Numbered from the stretch's first letter, positions 23,938-37,130 are shown. The stretch is 64,000 nucleotides of DNA from Budorcas taxicolor (GCF_023091745.1 NC_068910.1:40039272-40103271), one strand, 5' to 3'. The notes: generated by a model from the letters alone, not told the origin. Translations and numbers: made by a program.

Positions 23938-24370
23938 CTCAGTTCAGTTCAGTTGCTCAGTTGTGTTCGACTCTTTGCGACCCCATGAATCACAGCATGC
24001 CAGGCCTCCCTGTTCATCACCATCTCTCGGAGTTCACTCAGACTCCTGTCCATCGAGTCAGTAATGCCATCCAGCCATCTCATCCTCTGTCGTCCCCTTC
24101 TCCTCCTGCCCCCCAATCCCTCCCAGCATCAGAGTCTTTTCCAATCAGTCAACTCTTCGCATGAGGTGGCCAAAGTACTGGAGTTTCAGCTTTAGCATCA
24201 TTCCTTCCAAAGAAATCCCAGGGCTGATCTCCTTCAGAATGGACTGGTTGGATCTCCTTGCAGTCCAAGGGACTCTCAAGAGTCTTCTCCAACACCACAG
24301 TTCAAAAGCATCAATTCTTCAGTGCTCAGCCTTCTTCACAGTCCAACTCTCACATCCATACATGACTACT
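23938..24370 (-). mobile_element. BovB LINE, 5'-truncated
   Basis: A reversed BovB 3' end starting with the GTTCAGTTCAGTTG tail and running to the ACATCCATACATGACTACT region. Well preserved. Confidence 0.94.
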
Positions 24371-24562
24371 CAGTAGTGTCCAACTCTTTACAACTTCTTG
24401 GACTGCAGCTGCCAGGTTTATCTGTCCACTGAATTATCAAGGCAAGAATACTGGAGTGGGTTGCAATTTCCTTCTCCAGGGGCTTTTCCTGACCCAGGGT
24501 CGAACCTGGGTCTTCTGCATTGTAGGCAGATTCTTTACCATTTGAGCCACCAGAAAAACCCT
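24371..24562 (-). mobile_element. Bov-tA SINE
   Basis: A reversed copy directly abutting the BovB: Bov-A body at 24371-24480 and tRNA-like head ending near 24560. Confidence 0.9.
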
Positions 24563-24745
24563 TTGGGGGTTGTGGGGCTGGTTACTGACTAGAGAGGGCC
24601 ATGAAGGAACTTTGTGGCACTCTGGATAGGTTCCATATCTTGATCTGGGTAGTGACTGTACAGGGATTAAAAACTCATCTAACTGTATGCCCAGGATTAG
24701 TGCATTTTACATGCTGTAATGTATGCATGTTATACCTCAATAAAG

Positions 24746-25644
24746 TAAAATTGCCCTCCAATTTTAGTTGCTTTGGCCAGGGTACCTCACCTGTCTTACT
24801 ACTGCAAATAAAAACCCAAGTGCTTTACAAATATATAAGGGATTTATATTCATTACCTACATTACCAGAGTGAAGTAGAAGATTGGGTAGTTAGTTATTT
24901 AGAGAAGGCAATGAAAATATAAAACTGCCACTACTCCCTGTTTGCCAATAAGGTTTTAAATTTTTTTTATCATAACTTAAACTCATTTCATTTTGCTTTT
25001 ATAGTCAGTATCTGAATGAGCAGAAACATCTCAAAGAGAAAATCTATTGGAACAAAATATTAATATAATTGCAGATATAATTTCTAAGGGTATGGTAAAG
25101 CTATCATTTTTGTAACGAAAGTCCTGAAAATGTGCTTTTAATTCTTTAATAAAACACCACCATGAAGACCACTGGCAGTTAGATCTGAAGGATTGTGATT
25201 AATTGTTCTAGTGTCTCACTTCTAGATACCTATATCATTTTTAGCACTGCACACGCAGGGCATGTTTTTCATGTCTAAGTGCAATTCATCTATAAACTGC
25301 ATTTGTGCATATAAGTTTATTAATAGAGAAGACTTATTAGCAAAAGGAAAGAGGTAGTGAAATGGATGTATTTATACTTTAATAGCCACTGTTTACACAT
25401 TTACTAACAGAATCATTCATTGTCTTTGCAAATGAAGAGAATGAAGTAGATAACAAATTATAGATGACTCAAGATATTTATCCTCCACACAGTGAATTTT
25501 GCAATTAACATTGTACTGATGGAATGACTCCTATGTCTTTATACGTCTTTGCTTTCTTCAGCAAGTTTAGCCAAGCCCTAACATAAAGCAGGATCCCACC
25601 AATGCTTGTCAGATAAATAAACAATAATGATAACTTACCCCTAT
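24746..25644. other. Unrecognised AT-rich sequence
   Basis: No gene, RNA or named repeat is supported in this stretch. Confidence 0.45.
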
Positions 25645-25838
25645 TTTTTCATTTTTTTTTTACTTTACAATATTGTATTGGTTTTGCCACACATTGACAT
25701 GAATCCACCGTGAGTGTACATGTGTTCCCATTCTGAACCCCCCTCCCACCTCCCTCCCCATCCCATCCTTCTAGGTCATCCCAGTGCACCAGCCCTGAGC
25801 ACCCTGTATCATGCATTGAACCTGGACTCACATTAAAG
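25645..25838 (-). mobile_element. L1_BT-type 3' end, short insertion
   Basis: The reversed tail starts with a T-run at 25647-25671. Then come ACTTTACAATATTGTATTGG and the pyrimidine-rich CCCCCCTCCCACCTCCC block near 25739-25755, typical of ruminant L1 3' UTRs. It is 5'-truncated to about 170 bases. Confidence 0.85.
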
Positions 25839-26549
25839 CAATCATACCCTCATTCTTTAATACCTCTCAAGTAAGTTTCACAGTACTGTGATGGGAAAAG
25901 AGTAATACTGTAACCACTGTTCTGACGAATCAAGTATAAGCATGAGCTTGCTATTATTTTTTTCTAATACAAAAAATGCTTCAGTGGATATGAGAGAATG
26001 TGTATAATGATTGGAAACTAATTGTTAATCACTTGATTCCTAAGCATCAAAAACTGAAATAAACAAATATTCACTAAGTGCAATAGTCACAAGGTACTCC
26101 CCTGAAATGAGGCGATCCTAAAACTCCTAAAACATTACCTCAATCTACTTGGGAACTGGCCCCTTGATACTAAATGCTTTGAAGCACACTTTTGGTGTGA
26201 TGCTTTAAGGGGATCCTAGAAAAAACAGATGAAGCTCTTTGACTTAGCAATTAGATGGCTAGGACAGACCCCAAGAAATTCTGCAAAAATGTTAATGGAA
26301 GTAGTCAGTATTTTCCCCCTTAACTTGTTTACTTCTGTTTGGTTATTTCCTCACATTACTCCAGGCAAACAGGGTTTTCCTTTGTGTTTTGCTACGTAAT
26401 TTCTTCATATTCCTTTCATTCCTCAGAATCCAAAGATGGATATGGTACCTGCCTGGTGAAAGCTTAGAAGTACTGGTTCTGATGTAGTAGAGGGACTCAC
26501 TGTGTTCAGGGAGAACACATCGAATGACCATTCATAAGACATAATTTGT
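25839..26549. other. Unrecognised sequence
   Basis: No gene or repeat family was recognised. Confidence 0.45.
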
Positions 26550-26717
26550 GGGACTTCTCTGGTGGTACAGAGGTTAAGCATCCGCCTTACAACGCAGGGG
26601 AACTAAGATCCCACATGCCGCAGAGTACTAAGCCCATGAGCTACAACTACTGACCCCACAGACTCTGGAACCAGAGGGCCACAACTAAAACCCAGACTGT
26701 ATTAATTAATTAATTTC
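26550..26717 (+). mobile_element. CHR-type tRNA-Glu SINE
   Basis: It begins GGGACTTCTCTGGTGGTAC and contains GGGGAACTAAGATCCCACAT near 26597-26616, the hallmark of cetartiodactyl CHR SINEs. It ends in an ATTA repeat near 26700-26716. Confidence 0.85.
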
Positions 26718-28695
26718 TACATCCCTTGGTATTCATCACCTAATATTAAAAATTTGGGTTGACAACAGTATTGATCTCGCAAGGTAGTTATTCTAATGGA
26801 ACAAGATTATAATCTATGTCAAGTATCTTGCACTTTGCTTAAAACACACACACACACAATGCCAAATACACATGGGCTATCATCGCTATTGTGTTCCTCT
26901 TCATCATCATTTATATCACCAAGTACTGGCTAAGAGTCTAGACTTCGAAGTCAGGCCTGAGATCTTGTCCCAGAACTGTCACTTGATGGTTAAACAAGGA
27001 GGCAAGGGCTTGGTTTGAGTGATAGGGCCTTGTAAAGGATTATTCATTACAACTTTTTCTAGTCCAAGGAAGCATTGCAGGTTCTTTCATTAGAGGAGTT
27101 TTCCAAATCAGCCAGGCTTAGAAAATATTAGTGATAAAGAAACTGAATTTCAGTAGCATGTTGGAAAAACATACCTAAGGATCACTACATCTGTGAGGCC
27201 ATTTTAAATTCAAGAGTAACTTAGCTTGAATTACCTAGATATCTGCCCTAGTATCTCACTTAAAATCTCCACATTCTGAATAAAAGCCCTGTGAACTAGC
27301 TAAGCATAAGTGTACTTTGAACCTGCAGAAATGCTGGCACTGAAGACTCTGCCAAAGGCAACAGAAAAACAAGGAATAATGAACTCAAATCTGTGGATTC
27401 AGTCATTCCTGCCAGTCCCTGGTCTTTCATTATCTTAGCAAAAGGCAATTTACATAAAATTTTAGTTGTCCTTTTTGTTTACATTCTTTGCTTGAAACTA
27501 GAATCTTCTGGGTTTTTGTCTTGATGGCAAAATGCCCTCTTCCATGGCCTTAATAACACTCCTGTCTCTTCTTCCTCCAAATATGCTTCCATTTTCCTCT
27601 CACTCTGCTTGTTTGATAGCCGGCAGCATTGCAGATAACTTCAGGTGGTCATGCAAATGGGATTACTCCTGCCTTATCCCCAAACATGCAAGAATAAACT
27701 CGACAGGACACTGAGAAATGAGGAGCAGAGATTCATTCTTGGAGGGTTGAATTCTCTTATCCCTGTCAATATCCTTCCCTGATTTAGAGGTTTTCCTCCC
27801 TCTTTGCTGTCACATTTTCTCATGTCACAAAGGCAAACCTGAAAAAAGACACACTGTCAAGGGCGTCTCACTATCCTGTGTAGGTGATCTTATTGAAGAA
27901 ATTAAATCACTTGGAAAATGAGTGGAGAGGAACAGCAGTCATTCTGCAACTCCTGAAAGCATTGTGCACCCTAGGCATTTTGTTCTGGGGGGAAAATAGG
28001 TTATACAAATTAAAGCACTTTTTTTTTTTTTTTTTCTTTTTACTACTTGACTGCTGAATGCTTCACAGCTTTGTAATTTGGAAAGAGTGGTTCAACTCCT
28101 TTTGTGGCTTACTTTATCATGCTATATAATTACATCTGCTAGAGCCCAGCATCTAATTCTGCTTTTCAAGTATGCATACTGTGTATCATTGCAAATGACA
28201 TTTCTTTTAGATGTTGCTGGTTGCTTAGCTCTTTCATTTTGTACTTTTTATATCAGTACCAACTCCAGTCAACAGTTTTACAAGGCATCTTCTCATTGTG
28301 ACTTGCCTTACTTCCACAGAGAAAAAATTACTGCAGATAATATATTATAAAGTCTGTATACAAACCAATTATTCATTTCCTGTTTTCTGTCCTTCCTTGC
28401 TCCCTCCCTCCTGTATGCTTTATACATAATAAATTGAAACTAGTGGCCAACATTTTGAAATCGGGACATTTCAGCTGGACCTGAGTAGGGATGACTCTAT
28501 AAGACAGGGATGGATAGGGTGGACAGTGCTTGCACACTCCATTTTTTGTATAGTTTCTATCTCTTCCTACAGGCTCCCTGATAACCTTGCTTGATTAATT
28601 TGCATTCGCTGTAAGAACTAAGAGGGCATTAGAAGATGTGATCCCTACTATATAGAGAGATGAACATTGCTGTTCCTCTGTATTTGCTTCAAGCT
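26718..28695. other. Mostly unrecognised sequence; MIR-like core
   Basis: A MIR-like core can be seen at about 26925-27000 (GACTTCGAAGTCAGGCCTGAG). There is a short (CA)n near 26845-26859 and a poly(T) at 28019-28036. A 90-codon plus-strand frame at 28078-28350 with a hydrophobic start lies just after the poly(T); its T-rich composition explains the hydrophobicity, so I do not call it a gene. Confidence 0.4.
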
Positions 28696-29019
28696 GAGGA
28701 ACCACCATGCTGCTGCTGCTGCTGCTGCTAAGTCGCTTCAGTCGTGTCTGACTTCAGTTGCTTCCAACTCTGTGCGACCCCATAGACGGCAGCCCACCAG
28801 GCTCCCCCATCCCTGGGATTCTCCAGGCAAGAACACTGGAGTGGGTTGCCATTTCCTTCTCCAATGCATGAAAGTGAAAAGTGAAAGTGAAGTCGCTCAC
28901 TCGTGTCCGACCCTCAGCGTCACCATGGACTGCAGCCCACCAGGCTCCTCCATCCATGGGATTTTCCGGGCAAGAGTACTGGAGTGGGTTGCCATTGCTT
29001 CTTCCGGAGGAACCACCAT
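28696..29019 (-). mobile_element. BOV-A2 SINE with exact 13-base TSD
   Basis: The body at 28709-29006 is a reversed BOV-A2 with the (AGC)n tail read as (GCT)n at 28710-28731. Exact direct repeats GAGGAACCACCAT lie at 28696-28708 and 29007-29019. The tail-side unit carries a small internal duplication near 28742-28775. Confidence 0.96.
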
Positions 29020-29994
29020 ACATGCTTGCTATCCTCAAACAGTTGAAACTCAACTGACAGCTTCAGCCTTTCCTTAACACCCTGCGGTTCAATCTTGAGT
29101 TGAAACCATTGTACTCCTGCTCTGTGACCAGGGAAGTAAATTACCTGGCATTTTGGAAGACACTATAATATTACAGAGTCACAACCGTAAGGGTGGTTGG
29201 TTTAATTGGTAAAGATAACCTACTCCCAAGAACTTTAAGCATGATTTCAAAATCAAAAATACACAGATAAAAAGATACTCATTGGAATGTCCATTTAAGC
29301 CAGGAAGATTTCAAAATGCTAATTAGGAAGATTGTGTTGAAACACGAAAACCATGTTAAGCAAAAAAGGGCAAATGCAAAATGGCAATACACACAGTTAC
29401 AGTAACCACACCTCTAGAGACATGAAAATACAGAGCAGTCCTGTAAAACTTCAGGAAGTGTTGTTTTTTAAAATAAAACATCACAAATTTTATCAGTTAG
29501 TTTATTTAGTAAAACAACCTTGAATTAAAATATTTTATCAAAGGAGAAATATGCCTCTTAGAGTAATTTCCATCTTGGAAAACTTGGCATAATAATATTT
29601 ATGCTTAAAAGAGAAATTCAGACCTTGGTAACTTTCATCTCCTTAGCTGGAACTCTCTTTCTTAGTACCTGCCCTGTTATCCCAAAGACAGGGACAGCCC
29701 TATGTCTAAATGAAACCACTCAGTGATCACCAAGCCAATAATTCTTCACCCAAAAATCACTTCACTTTGTCACTTCTTTGAACACGAATACACAATTGCT
29801 TTATGTCAAAAGAAAATTGCAGGAGATCTAAACATAAAAAATGCTCCAAGAGAATTGGAAACTTCAGAAGCCCTCTGAATCTTACTCACCAAATTCAAAC
29901 AAGTAGATTGGTGAGTGTGGGCTCTCTCATCCTGTGAGTCTTGGCATCCCAGAGGATACTGTACAGATTAGCACTTTTGAATTGTAAATGTACT
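29020..29994. other. Unrecognised sequence
   Basis: No gene supported. The stretch ending TTTAATAAAATG plus an A-run near 30006-30023 looks like a polyadenylated transcript end, but the A-run merges into L1-like DNA. Confidence 0.4.
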
Positions 29995-32275
29995 CCTTAA
30001 GACTTTAATAAAATGAAAAAAAAAAGAAAATTTCATATAATCACCTTAATAGATGTGTAAAATACATTTGATAAAATTCAACATCTGTTCATGATAAAAA
30101 CTTTTGACAAATTATGTATAGATGGACCATACTTCAACAAGACAAAGGGCATAAGTGACGAGCACAAAGCTAACACCATACTCAACGGTGAAAGGGTTCA
30201 ACGTTTTTCCTCTAACATCAGGAATGAGACAGGATGTCCACTGTCACTAGTGCCACCCAACACAGTACTAGTAGTCCTAGCTAAAGCATTCAGATGGTAA
30301 TAAGAAAGAAAAGGTATCAGAATTTGCAAGGAAAAAATAAAACTGTCCCAATTTGCAGATGACAATTTTATATATAGGAAATAATCAACAAATTCATTAA
30401 GGTTGCAGGATACAAAATTAACATACAAAAATCAGTAGCATTTCTACACAAAAACCACACATGATCTGAAAAATAAATAAGGACAACAATCTCATTCACA
30501 AAAGCATCAAAAATAATACAATATTTAGGAGTAAATTTAACCAAGGAGCTTTCATCTACACTGAAAGCTATAAAACACTGACGAAAGAGTGAAGAAGATA
30601 CAAATAAATGGAAATATATCCATGTTCATGGATTGGAAAGATTAATGTTGTTAAAATGTTCATATTACCCAAAGCTGCCTATTGGTCAATGCAACCCCTA
30701 TCAAGATTCCAATGGCATTGTTTTTACAGAAATAGGAAAAACAATTCTAAAATTTATATGGAATTGTTAAAGACCCACAAATAGCCAAAGCAATCTGGAG
30801 AAAGAAAAATAAAGCAGGAGACATCACACTTCCTGATTTCAAACTATACTATAAAGCTACACTAATCAGTAAACAGTACAAGACTGGCATAAACAGAGAC
30901 ATACAGACCAATGGAAAGGAATGAAGAGCTGAGAAATACATCCATACATATCAAGTCAACTAATATTTGACAAAGAAGCCAAGAATACTCTGAGGAAAAA
31001 ATAGTCTCTTTAAAAAATGTGCTGGGAAAATTGGATATTCACAGGTAAAATAATGAAACTGGACTCCTACTTTATACCACTCACAAAAGTTAACTCAAAA
31101 TGTATTAAATTAAACATAAGTCCAGAAACCATAAAACCCCTAGAGTAAAACCCAACAAAAATATTATCGACATGCGTCTTGGCAATGCTTTTTTGGATAT
31201 GACCCCTAAAGTGTAAGCAACAAAATAAGAATTAAACAAGTGGGACTATATCAAAATAAAAGGTTCTGCAGAGCAAAATATATGATCAATGAGAAAAAAA
31301 AGGTAACCAAAGGAATGGGAAAACATAGTTGCAGATCATGAATCTGATAAGAGATTAATATCCAGAACGTATACAGAACTCAACAGCAAACCAATAAATA
31401 ATCCAATTTTAAAAATGGGTGAAAGCCCTGAATAGTCATTTTTCCAAAGAAGATATACAAATGGCCAAAGGTACACGAAAAGGTGCTGAAATCACTATCA
31501 TTGGAGAAGTATCAGTCAAAATAACAAACTTTGGCAAGTATGTAGAGAAAAGGAAACCTGTGTGAACCGCAGATGTGATTGTGTACTGGTGCAGGCACTA
31601 TGGTAAACAGCATAAGTGTCCCTCAAAAAATTAAAAATAGATCCAGCATTTCTACTTCTGGAATATATGCAAAGAAAATAAAAATACTATGTTGAAAGTA
31701 TCTGCACCTCCATAGTTGTAGCAACATCATTTACAATGGGGAAGACATAGAAACCAAGTATCCATTGACAGATAAATGGATAAAGGAGTTGTGGTATCTA
31801 TATACAGTGGGATACTACTCAGCTATAAAAGATGAAATCTTGCCATTTGAGATAACATGGATAGACCCTGTTAAACTTGTAAAAAAAAAATCAGATTTGA
31901 GGTTATCAGAGGTGGAAGATAGGTACATAGGATTTGGATGAAGTTGGTCAGAAGGTACAAACTTCTAGTTATAAGACAAATAAGTACTAGAGATGTAATA
32001 TACAACATGATGACTATAGTTAACACTAGAATCCAGTGTAACTAACTGACAGTTATTGACAGCAGAGCCTAAGAGTTCTCAAAACAAGGAAAAAAATTTG
32101 TTTTTTGTTTGTTTGTTTTCATATTCCTAGGAGATAATGATATTAACAGAAGTTACTGTGGTAAATTTATTTCACAATATATTTAAGTCAAGTCATCATG
32201 CTATATGCCTTATATAATTCTATCAATTCTATCATATATTCTATCAATTATATGTCTGTAAAACTGGAGGAAAAT
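29995..32275 (+). mobile_element. Old L1, ORF2 RT region to 3' end
   Basis: Continuous L1M-type sense sequence from the RT region (AAATACATTTGATAAAATTC near 30060) to the 3' UTR ending near 32275. There are numerous stops and frameshifts. It is one of the few L1s in the window not split by a later insertion. Confidence 0.82.
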
Positions 32276-33019
32276 CCAACCTCACAGAATAATCCCTAAT
32301 ACTCACTTGATATTCTTGGGTTTTCAGACAATAATAAAAGCTTATTCATAGCATTTTATAGTTTTGTTTTTTGAAGACACTTCAATGTATGTTCCTTTTA
32401 GCAAGTTTCCATGAGTCCTTAGACATGCTTACCACAAAACTACTGTGGATTTCCCCACCAATTCTGAATCCTAATTTTGATACATGAAGTCAGTATCTTT
32501 AATTGCTTAAAATGGAATTTCATATATAATACCTTTTTGGTAATAAACTATGAGCTTAAAAAAAAACAAATAGAACTTGTGGAAAGTCAAATCCCAGAAA
32601 ACAAGTGGAATCTTGGTTTGTAAATAAAAGCAGGACGACTGCACTCTTTTTCTGTAAGGCTATGTTTAAATCAGGAAATGAAATTATCAGAAGGCCAGAG
32701 TATGATCTATGGGGAAAAGCATTTAGAGTTAGAGTTGAAGGCACTTCAATGAACCAAATACGATATAATCATTGAGTATGCACATCCTAGATGCCTGAGA
32801 TAATTTGTCCACAAAAACACGAAACCAAAGACTTTTTTTTTTTCTCGGTTTTCTGATAGAAATCTGTCATTGAAAAAGAAGTCTTGTTCCCAGGGTTGGA
32901 TGCAGCTCATCTCAGAGGTCTTGCCTTGATGATCGAGCCTCCTCTCAGTGGCTGCCTATTAGGTCAGGCTTGTGGTTTAATTTTTTTTTTTTTTTTTACA
33001 GCTTCATTCAAGGAGTCTT
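32276..33019. other. Unrecognised sequence with T-runs
   Basis: Poly(T) tracts occur at about 32833-32843 and 32982-32997. No gene or named repeat. Confidence 0.4.
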
Positions 33020-33262
33020 TATGGTAATAATATAGCAAGCATTTTTTTCAGCATGAGTCTGTGCCAGGCAGTGGTCTACATACATTTGCTAGGGCTTGTA
33101 ATCTTCAAAGCAACCCTTTATAGCAGATACTGCCCTTAACTTCCTATACAGGCAAGAATCTAGAGATTCAGACAAGTTAAGTGACTTGTCCAAGGTCACA
33201 CAGCTAGTCGGGACCTGTATGACTGCAGCAGGTATCTTAACTACATTGCCTTGCTGCCTTTG
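33020..33262 (+). mobile_element. MIR SINE, nearly full length
   Basis: The MIR core is clear, including AAGTTAAGTGACTTGTCCAAG near 33174-33194 followed by GTCACACAGCTAGT, and the 3' part to about 33260. Confidence 0.85.
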
Positions 33263-34042
33263 ATGACTGCATTAAGGGTAACAGTAAACACCCCAGTTTC
33301 AGAATGTGTCAAACTGCATTGACATGAGGATCAAACGGATATGCTTTCTTATGTTTCCCAAATAAAAATGAAATGTACATGCATACAGACTACAAACATT
33401 TGCTCATCCACGGGGGGAAAAAAAAAAGTCCTACCCAAACCAATAATCCCTGAATATTTTTTTAATAAAATCTCCATTTTTTTTCGGCAAACTATCTTTC
33501 TCCATTACTAATTTATTTTAAGTGATCAGTACAGTATAATAGCTTGGACTATCAGAAGGTTCCAAACTTCTGACCACCAAGAAGTGGCCCAAATCTATTG
33601 GAACAAAGGAGATGCCAATAATTTGGTGGAAATTTGAGGAAAGAGGGGTATTCATTCCACTGGGATTATGGAATTTAGTAGAAATGCCACCATATGGGAA
33701 GAGTACTTGCGATGGAAGATGACATAGAAAAGAAACTTGGAGACGGGAAGAAAGCCTTAAGTTTTATCCAGTTTAGTTCCTCTATTGGGTTAATCTACTT
33801 TGAGTTTTTAATTCCACCTCCCCCCACCCCAACCAAAGGTCTGATTTCTATAGCATTTCATACAATTGTCAAACAGAAAACAATCTCAGAAAAAGCTGTT
33901 GTGAATCTATTTTTTCTGCTCAGACAAGTTTAATCTAATTATACTTGCACAAAAAAAAGAGAACACTATTTTCCAACAGAAAACAACAGACAATGCTCTT
34001 CTTTACTGAGAGTTTTACTTATCAAATATGAACTAAACTTCA
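33263..34042. other. Unrecognised sequence
   Basis: No supported gene. A 79-codon plus-strand frame at 33694-33933 shows no domain. Confidence 0.4.
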
Positions 34043-35750
34043 AGCCAGACATCCTGGAGTGTGAAGTCAAGTGGGGCTTATGAAGCATTACTATGAACAA
34101 AGCTAGTGGAGGTGATGGAATTTCAGCTGAGCTATTTCAAATCCTAAAAGATAACGCTGTTAAAGTGCTGCACTCAATATGCCAGAAAATGTGGAAAACT
34201 CAGCAGTGGCCACAGGACTGGGAAAGGTCAGTTTTCATTCCAGTCTCAAAGAAGGGCTGCTGTTTCTGCTGCTAAGTTGCTTCAGTCGTGTCCGACTCTG
34301 TGAGACCCCATAGACAGCAGCCTAGCAGGCTCTCCCATCCCTGGGATTCTCCAGGCAAGAACACTGGAGTGGGTTGCCATTTCCTTCTCCAATGCATGAA
34401 AGTGAAAAGTCAAAGTGAAGTCGCTCAGTCGTGTCCGACTCTTAGCGACCCCATGGACTGCAGCCTACGCCAAAGAATGTTCAAACTACCACACAACTGC
34501 ACTCATTTCACACACTAGCAAGGTAATACTCAAAATCCTTCAAGCTAGGCTCCAACAGTACATTAACTGAGAAATTGTGTATGTTCAAGCTGGATTTAGA
34601 AAAGGCAGAGGAACCAGAAATCAAATTGCCAACATCTGTTGGATCATAGAAAAAGCAAGGGAATTCCAGAAAAACATCTACTTCTGCTTCATTGACTATA
34701 CTAAAGCCTTTGACTGTGTGGATAACAACAAACTATGGAAAATTCTTCAAGATGTGGGAATACCAGACCACCTTATCTGCCTCCCGAGAAGCCTGTATGC
34801 AGGTCAAGAAGCACCAGTTAGAACCAGACATGGAACAATAGACTGGTTCCAAACTGGGAAAGGAGTACGTCAAGGCTGTATGTTGTCACCTTGCTTATTG
34901 AATTTATATGCAGAGTACGTCATGTGAAACATCAGGATGGATGAAGCACAAGCGGGAATCAAGATTGCAGGAGAAATATCAGTAATTTCAGATATGCAGC
35001 TGACACCACCCTTATGGCAGAAATCAAAGAGGAACTAAAGAACCTCTTGATGAAGGTGAAAGATAAGAGTGAAAGGCTGGCTTAAAACTCAACATTCAAA
35101 AAACTAAGATCATGGCATCTGGTCCCATTACTTCATGGAAAATAGATGGGGGAACAATGTAAACAGTGACAGACTTTATTTTCTTGGGCTCCAAAATCAC
35201 TCTGGACAGTGACTGCAGCCATGAAGTTAACAGATGCTTACTCCTTGAAAGAAAAGCTATGAAAAACCTACACAGCATGTTAAAAAGCAAAGACATCACT
35301 TTGCTGACAAAGGTACATATAGTTAAAGCTACTCTTTTTGGTAGTCATGTACAGATGTGAGAGTTGGACCATAAAGAAGGCTGAGCACCAAAGAACTGAT
35401 GCTTTTGAACTGTGGTTTTGGAGAAGACTCTCTTGGACTGCAAGGAGATCCAACCAGTCCATCCTAAAGGAGATCAGTCCTGGGTGTTCATTGGAAGGAC
35501 TGAAACTGAAGCTCTAATACTTCAGCCACCTGATGCAAAGAGCTGACTCATTAGAAAAGACCCTGATGCTGGGAAAGATCGCGGGCAGAAGGAGAACGGG
35601 GCGACAGAGGATGAGATGGTTGAATGGCATCATTGACTTGGACAGGAGTTTGAGCAAACTCCGGGAGACAGTCACGGACAGGGAATCCTGGTGTGATGCA
35701 GTCTATGGGTCGCAAAGAGTCATATACAACTGAGCAACGGAACAACAAAA
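34043..35750 (+). mobile_element. BovB LINE, longest copy, RT domain relic
   Basis: About 1.5 kb of BovB covering most of the reverse transcriptase, interrupted by a BOV-A2 at 34257-34468. The 34577-34927 frame shows RT landmarks: QAGFRKGRGTRNQIAN, motif A FIDYTKAFDCVD and motif B GVRQGCMLSPC. Motif C, normally YADD, reads YAAD at 34993-35004, so one catalytic aspartate codon is lost. Several stops and frameshifts separate the motifs. The upstream endonuclease region is absent. The copy cannot encode an active enzyme. Confidence 0.94.
34257..34468 (-). mobile_element. BOV-A2 SINE inside BovB, truncated
   Basis: Reversed, with the (AGC)n tail degraded (34257-34272). It stops at CAGCCTAC, about 70 bases short of the usual head. 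BovB resumes at GCCAAAGAATG. A CAAAGAA repeat sits at both edges but also occurs naturally in BovB, so a TSD is not proven. Confidence 0.92.
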
Positions 35751-35884
35751 AAGATCAGTTAGGTATTTTCAAGACACTTAGATACATTTTTAAAAATCCT
35801 TAACATATTTTCAAAAAAGTATCAGATAATTATTTCTTTTAAAATCAGCCAACATTCAGGGATGGCATTTTTTTTTAATAAAAT

Positions 35885-35990
35885 TGTATTTATTTAGGTC
35901 CTCTTTGATTTGTTTCATCAGTGTTTTGTAGATTTTTTTGGGGGGGTTATTTTTTTTACTTTATTTTACTTTACAATACTGTATTGGTTT
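35885..35990 (-). mobile_element. L1 fragments, antisense
   Basis: Two short L1 pieces: an ORF2 fragment near 35895-35935 (GATTTGTTTCATCAGTGTTTTG) and an L1_BT tail near 35957-35990 (ACTTTACAATACTGTATTGG). The boundaries are uncertain. Confidence 0.6.
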
Positions 35991-36599
35991 TCATTTTTTA
36001 TCTACTGATTACTGGGAATGGTTTTAATGCCCATGATCCCTGATGGGAGCAGGATGGTTACTAATACAAATATTGTGTAGCAAGTGTGAAGCAGCCTCAT
36101 TTTAAAAACTCTTGTCTTCATGGATAACGCTTATCTGGAGAGTGAAAACTGACAGCAGCCAGTATGAAAATGAAAAGAGCAACCAAATATGTGAATGACT
36201 CACAAATTATCTTTCCCAATCTCTTGATGTTTAGTAAGTTTCTGGAAGAAAGGAAAGAAAAGCTTTTTAACTTAATTTTATGTGGGTATCTGGAAGTATT
36301 AAGAGAAGGGCTAAGTCAGCTGGAATAAAACAAAGTAGAGTACTGAGAATTATTTGGATGATTAATTCCTAAAGAAAGTTATTATGGAAAAGGAATATTA
36401 ATTTTGGAGACAATTAAACTAGCTATGCATATTAAATTATCTGTGTAACTTCTCTACTACTTTGCCAGAAAGACCTCATGGTTTGTGAATTTTCCAACAA
36501 AGCCTGATACAGTACAGGCTTCATAATTAAGGACTTAGATTATTCTTACTATTGCAGATAGGTTGATCAGGTGAGGAAAAAAGGTATAATACAATGTAG
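35991..36599. other. Unrecognised sequence
   Basis: No gene or named repeat recognised. Confidence 0.4.
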
Positions 36600-36660
36600 G
36601 TATTGTAATACATACATATATATATATATAAAGAGAGCATATAAGTACAATATATGTATA
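36600..36660. repeat. TA-rich microsatellite
   Basis: (TA)n near 36610-36632, then degenerate TATG units up to the start of BovB. Confidence 0.9.
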
Positions 36661-37130
36661 CAACAAAGATCTGTCTAGTCAAAGCTATGTTTTTTCCAGT
36701 AGTCATGTATGGATGTGAAAGTTGAACTATAAAGAAAGCTGAGCACAGAAGATTTGATGCTTTTGAACTGTGGTGTTGGAGAAGACTCTTGAGAGTCCCT
36801 TGGACTGCAAGGATATCCAACCAGTCCATCCTAAAGAAAATCAATTCTGAATATTCATTGAAAGCACTGACGCTGAAGACTGATGTCCAATACTTTGGCC
36901 CCCTGATGCAAAGAACTGACTTACTTGAAAAGAGCTTGATGCTGGGGAAGACTGAAGGTGGGAGGAGAAGGAGATGACAGAGGATGAGATGGTTTGATGG
37001 CGTCACTGACTTGATGGACATTGAATCTGAGTAAACTCGGGGAGTTGGTGATGGACAGGAAGGCCTGGCGTGCTGCAGTCCATGGGCTCACATAGAGTCG
37101 GAATGACTGAGCAACTGAACTGAACTGAAA
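36661..37130 (+). mobile_element. BovB LINE, 5'-truncated
   Basis: The last ~470 bases of BovB including the C-terminal coding stretch and the (CTGAACTGAA)-type tail at 37112-37130. Preceded by a TA-rich microsatellite and followed at once by a Bov-tA. Confidence 0.93.

Larger units (their letters stand above)
23640..24745 (+). mobile_element. Old L1 (L1ME-type) 3' end split by BovB and Bov-tA
   Basis: L1 ORF2-end and 3' UTR sequence at 23640-23937 resumes at about 24562 and ends with TATACCTCAATAAAGTAAAA near 24733-24752. The break is filled by the BovB and Bov-tA insertions. Confidence 0.78.

Noticed and set aside
26846..26860. Short direct repeats and (CA)n considered as a CRISPR-like or regulatory array
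   Set aside because: The repeat is a simple short dinucleotide run without spacers, in a mammalian genome.
28078..28350. 90-codon plus-strand frame with a signal-peptide-like start (MERVVQLLLWLTL)
   Set aside because: It lies just after a poly(T) run in T-rich DNA, which makes hydrophobic codons likely by chance. No splice site, family or second domain supports it.
29640..30023. Possible processed pseudogene 3' end (AATAAA followed by an A-run)
   Set aside because: The A-rich run continues directly into L1 ORF2 sequence, and no TSD or parental gene is recognisable.
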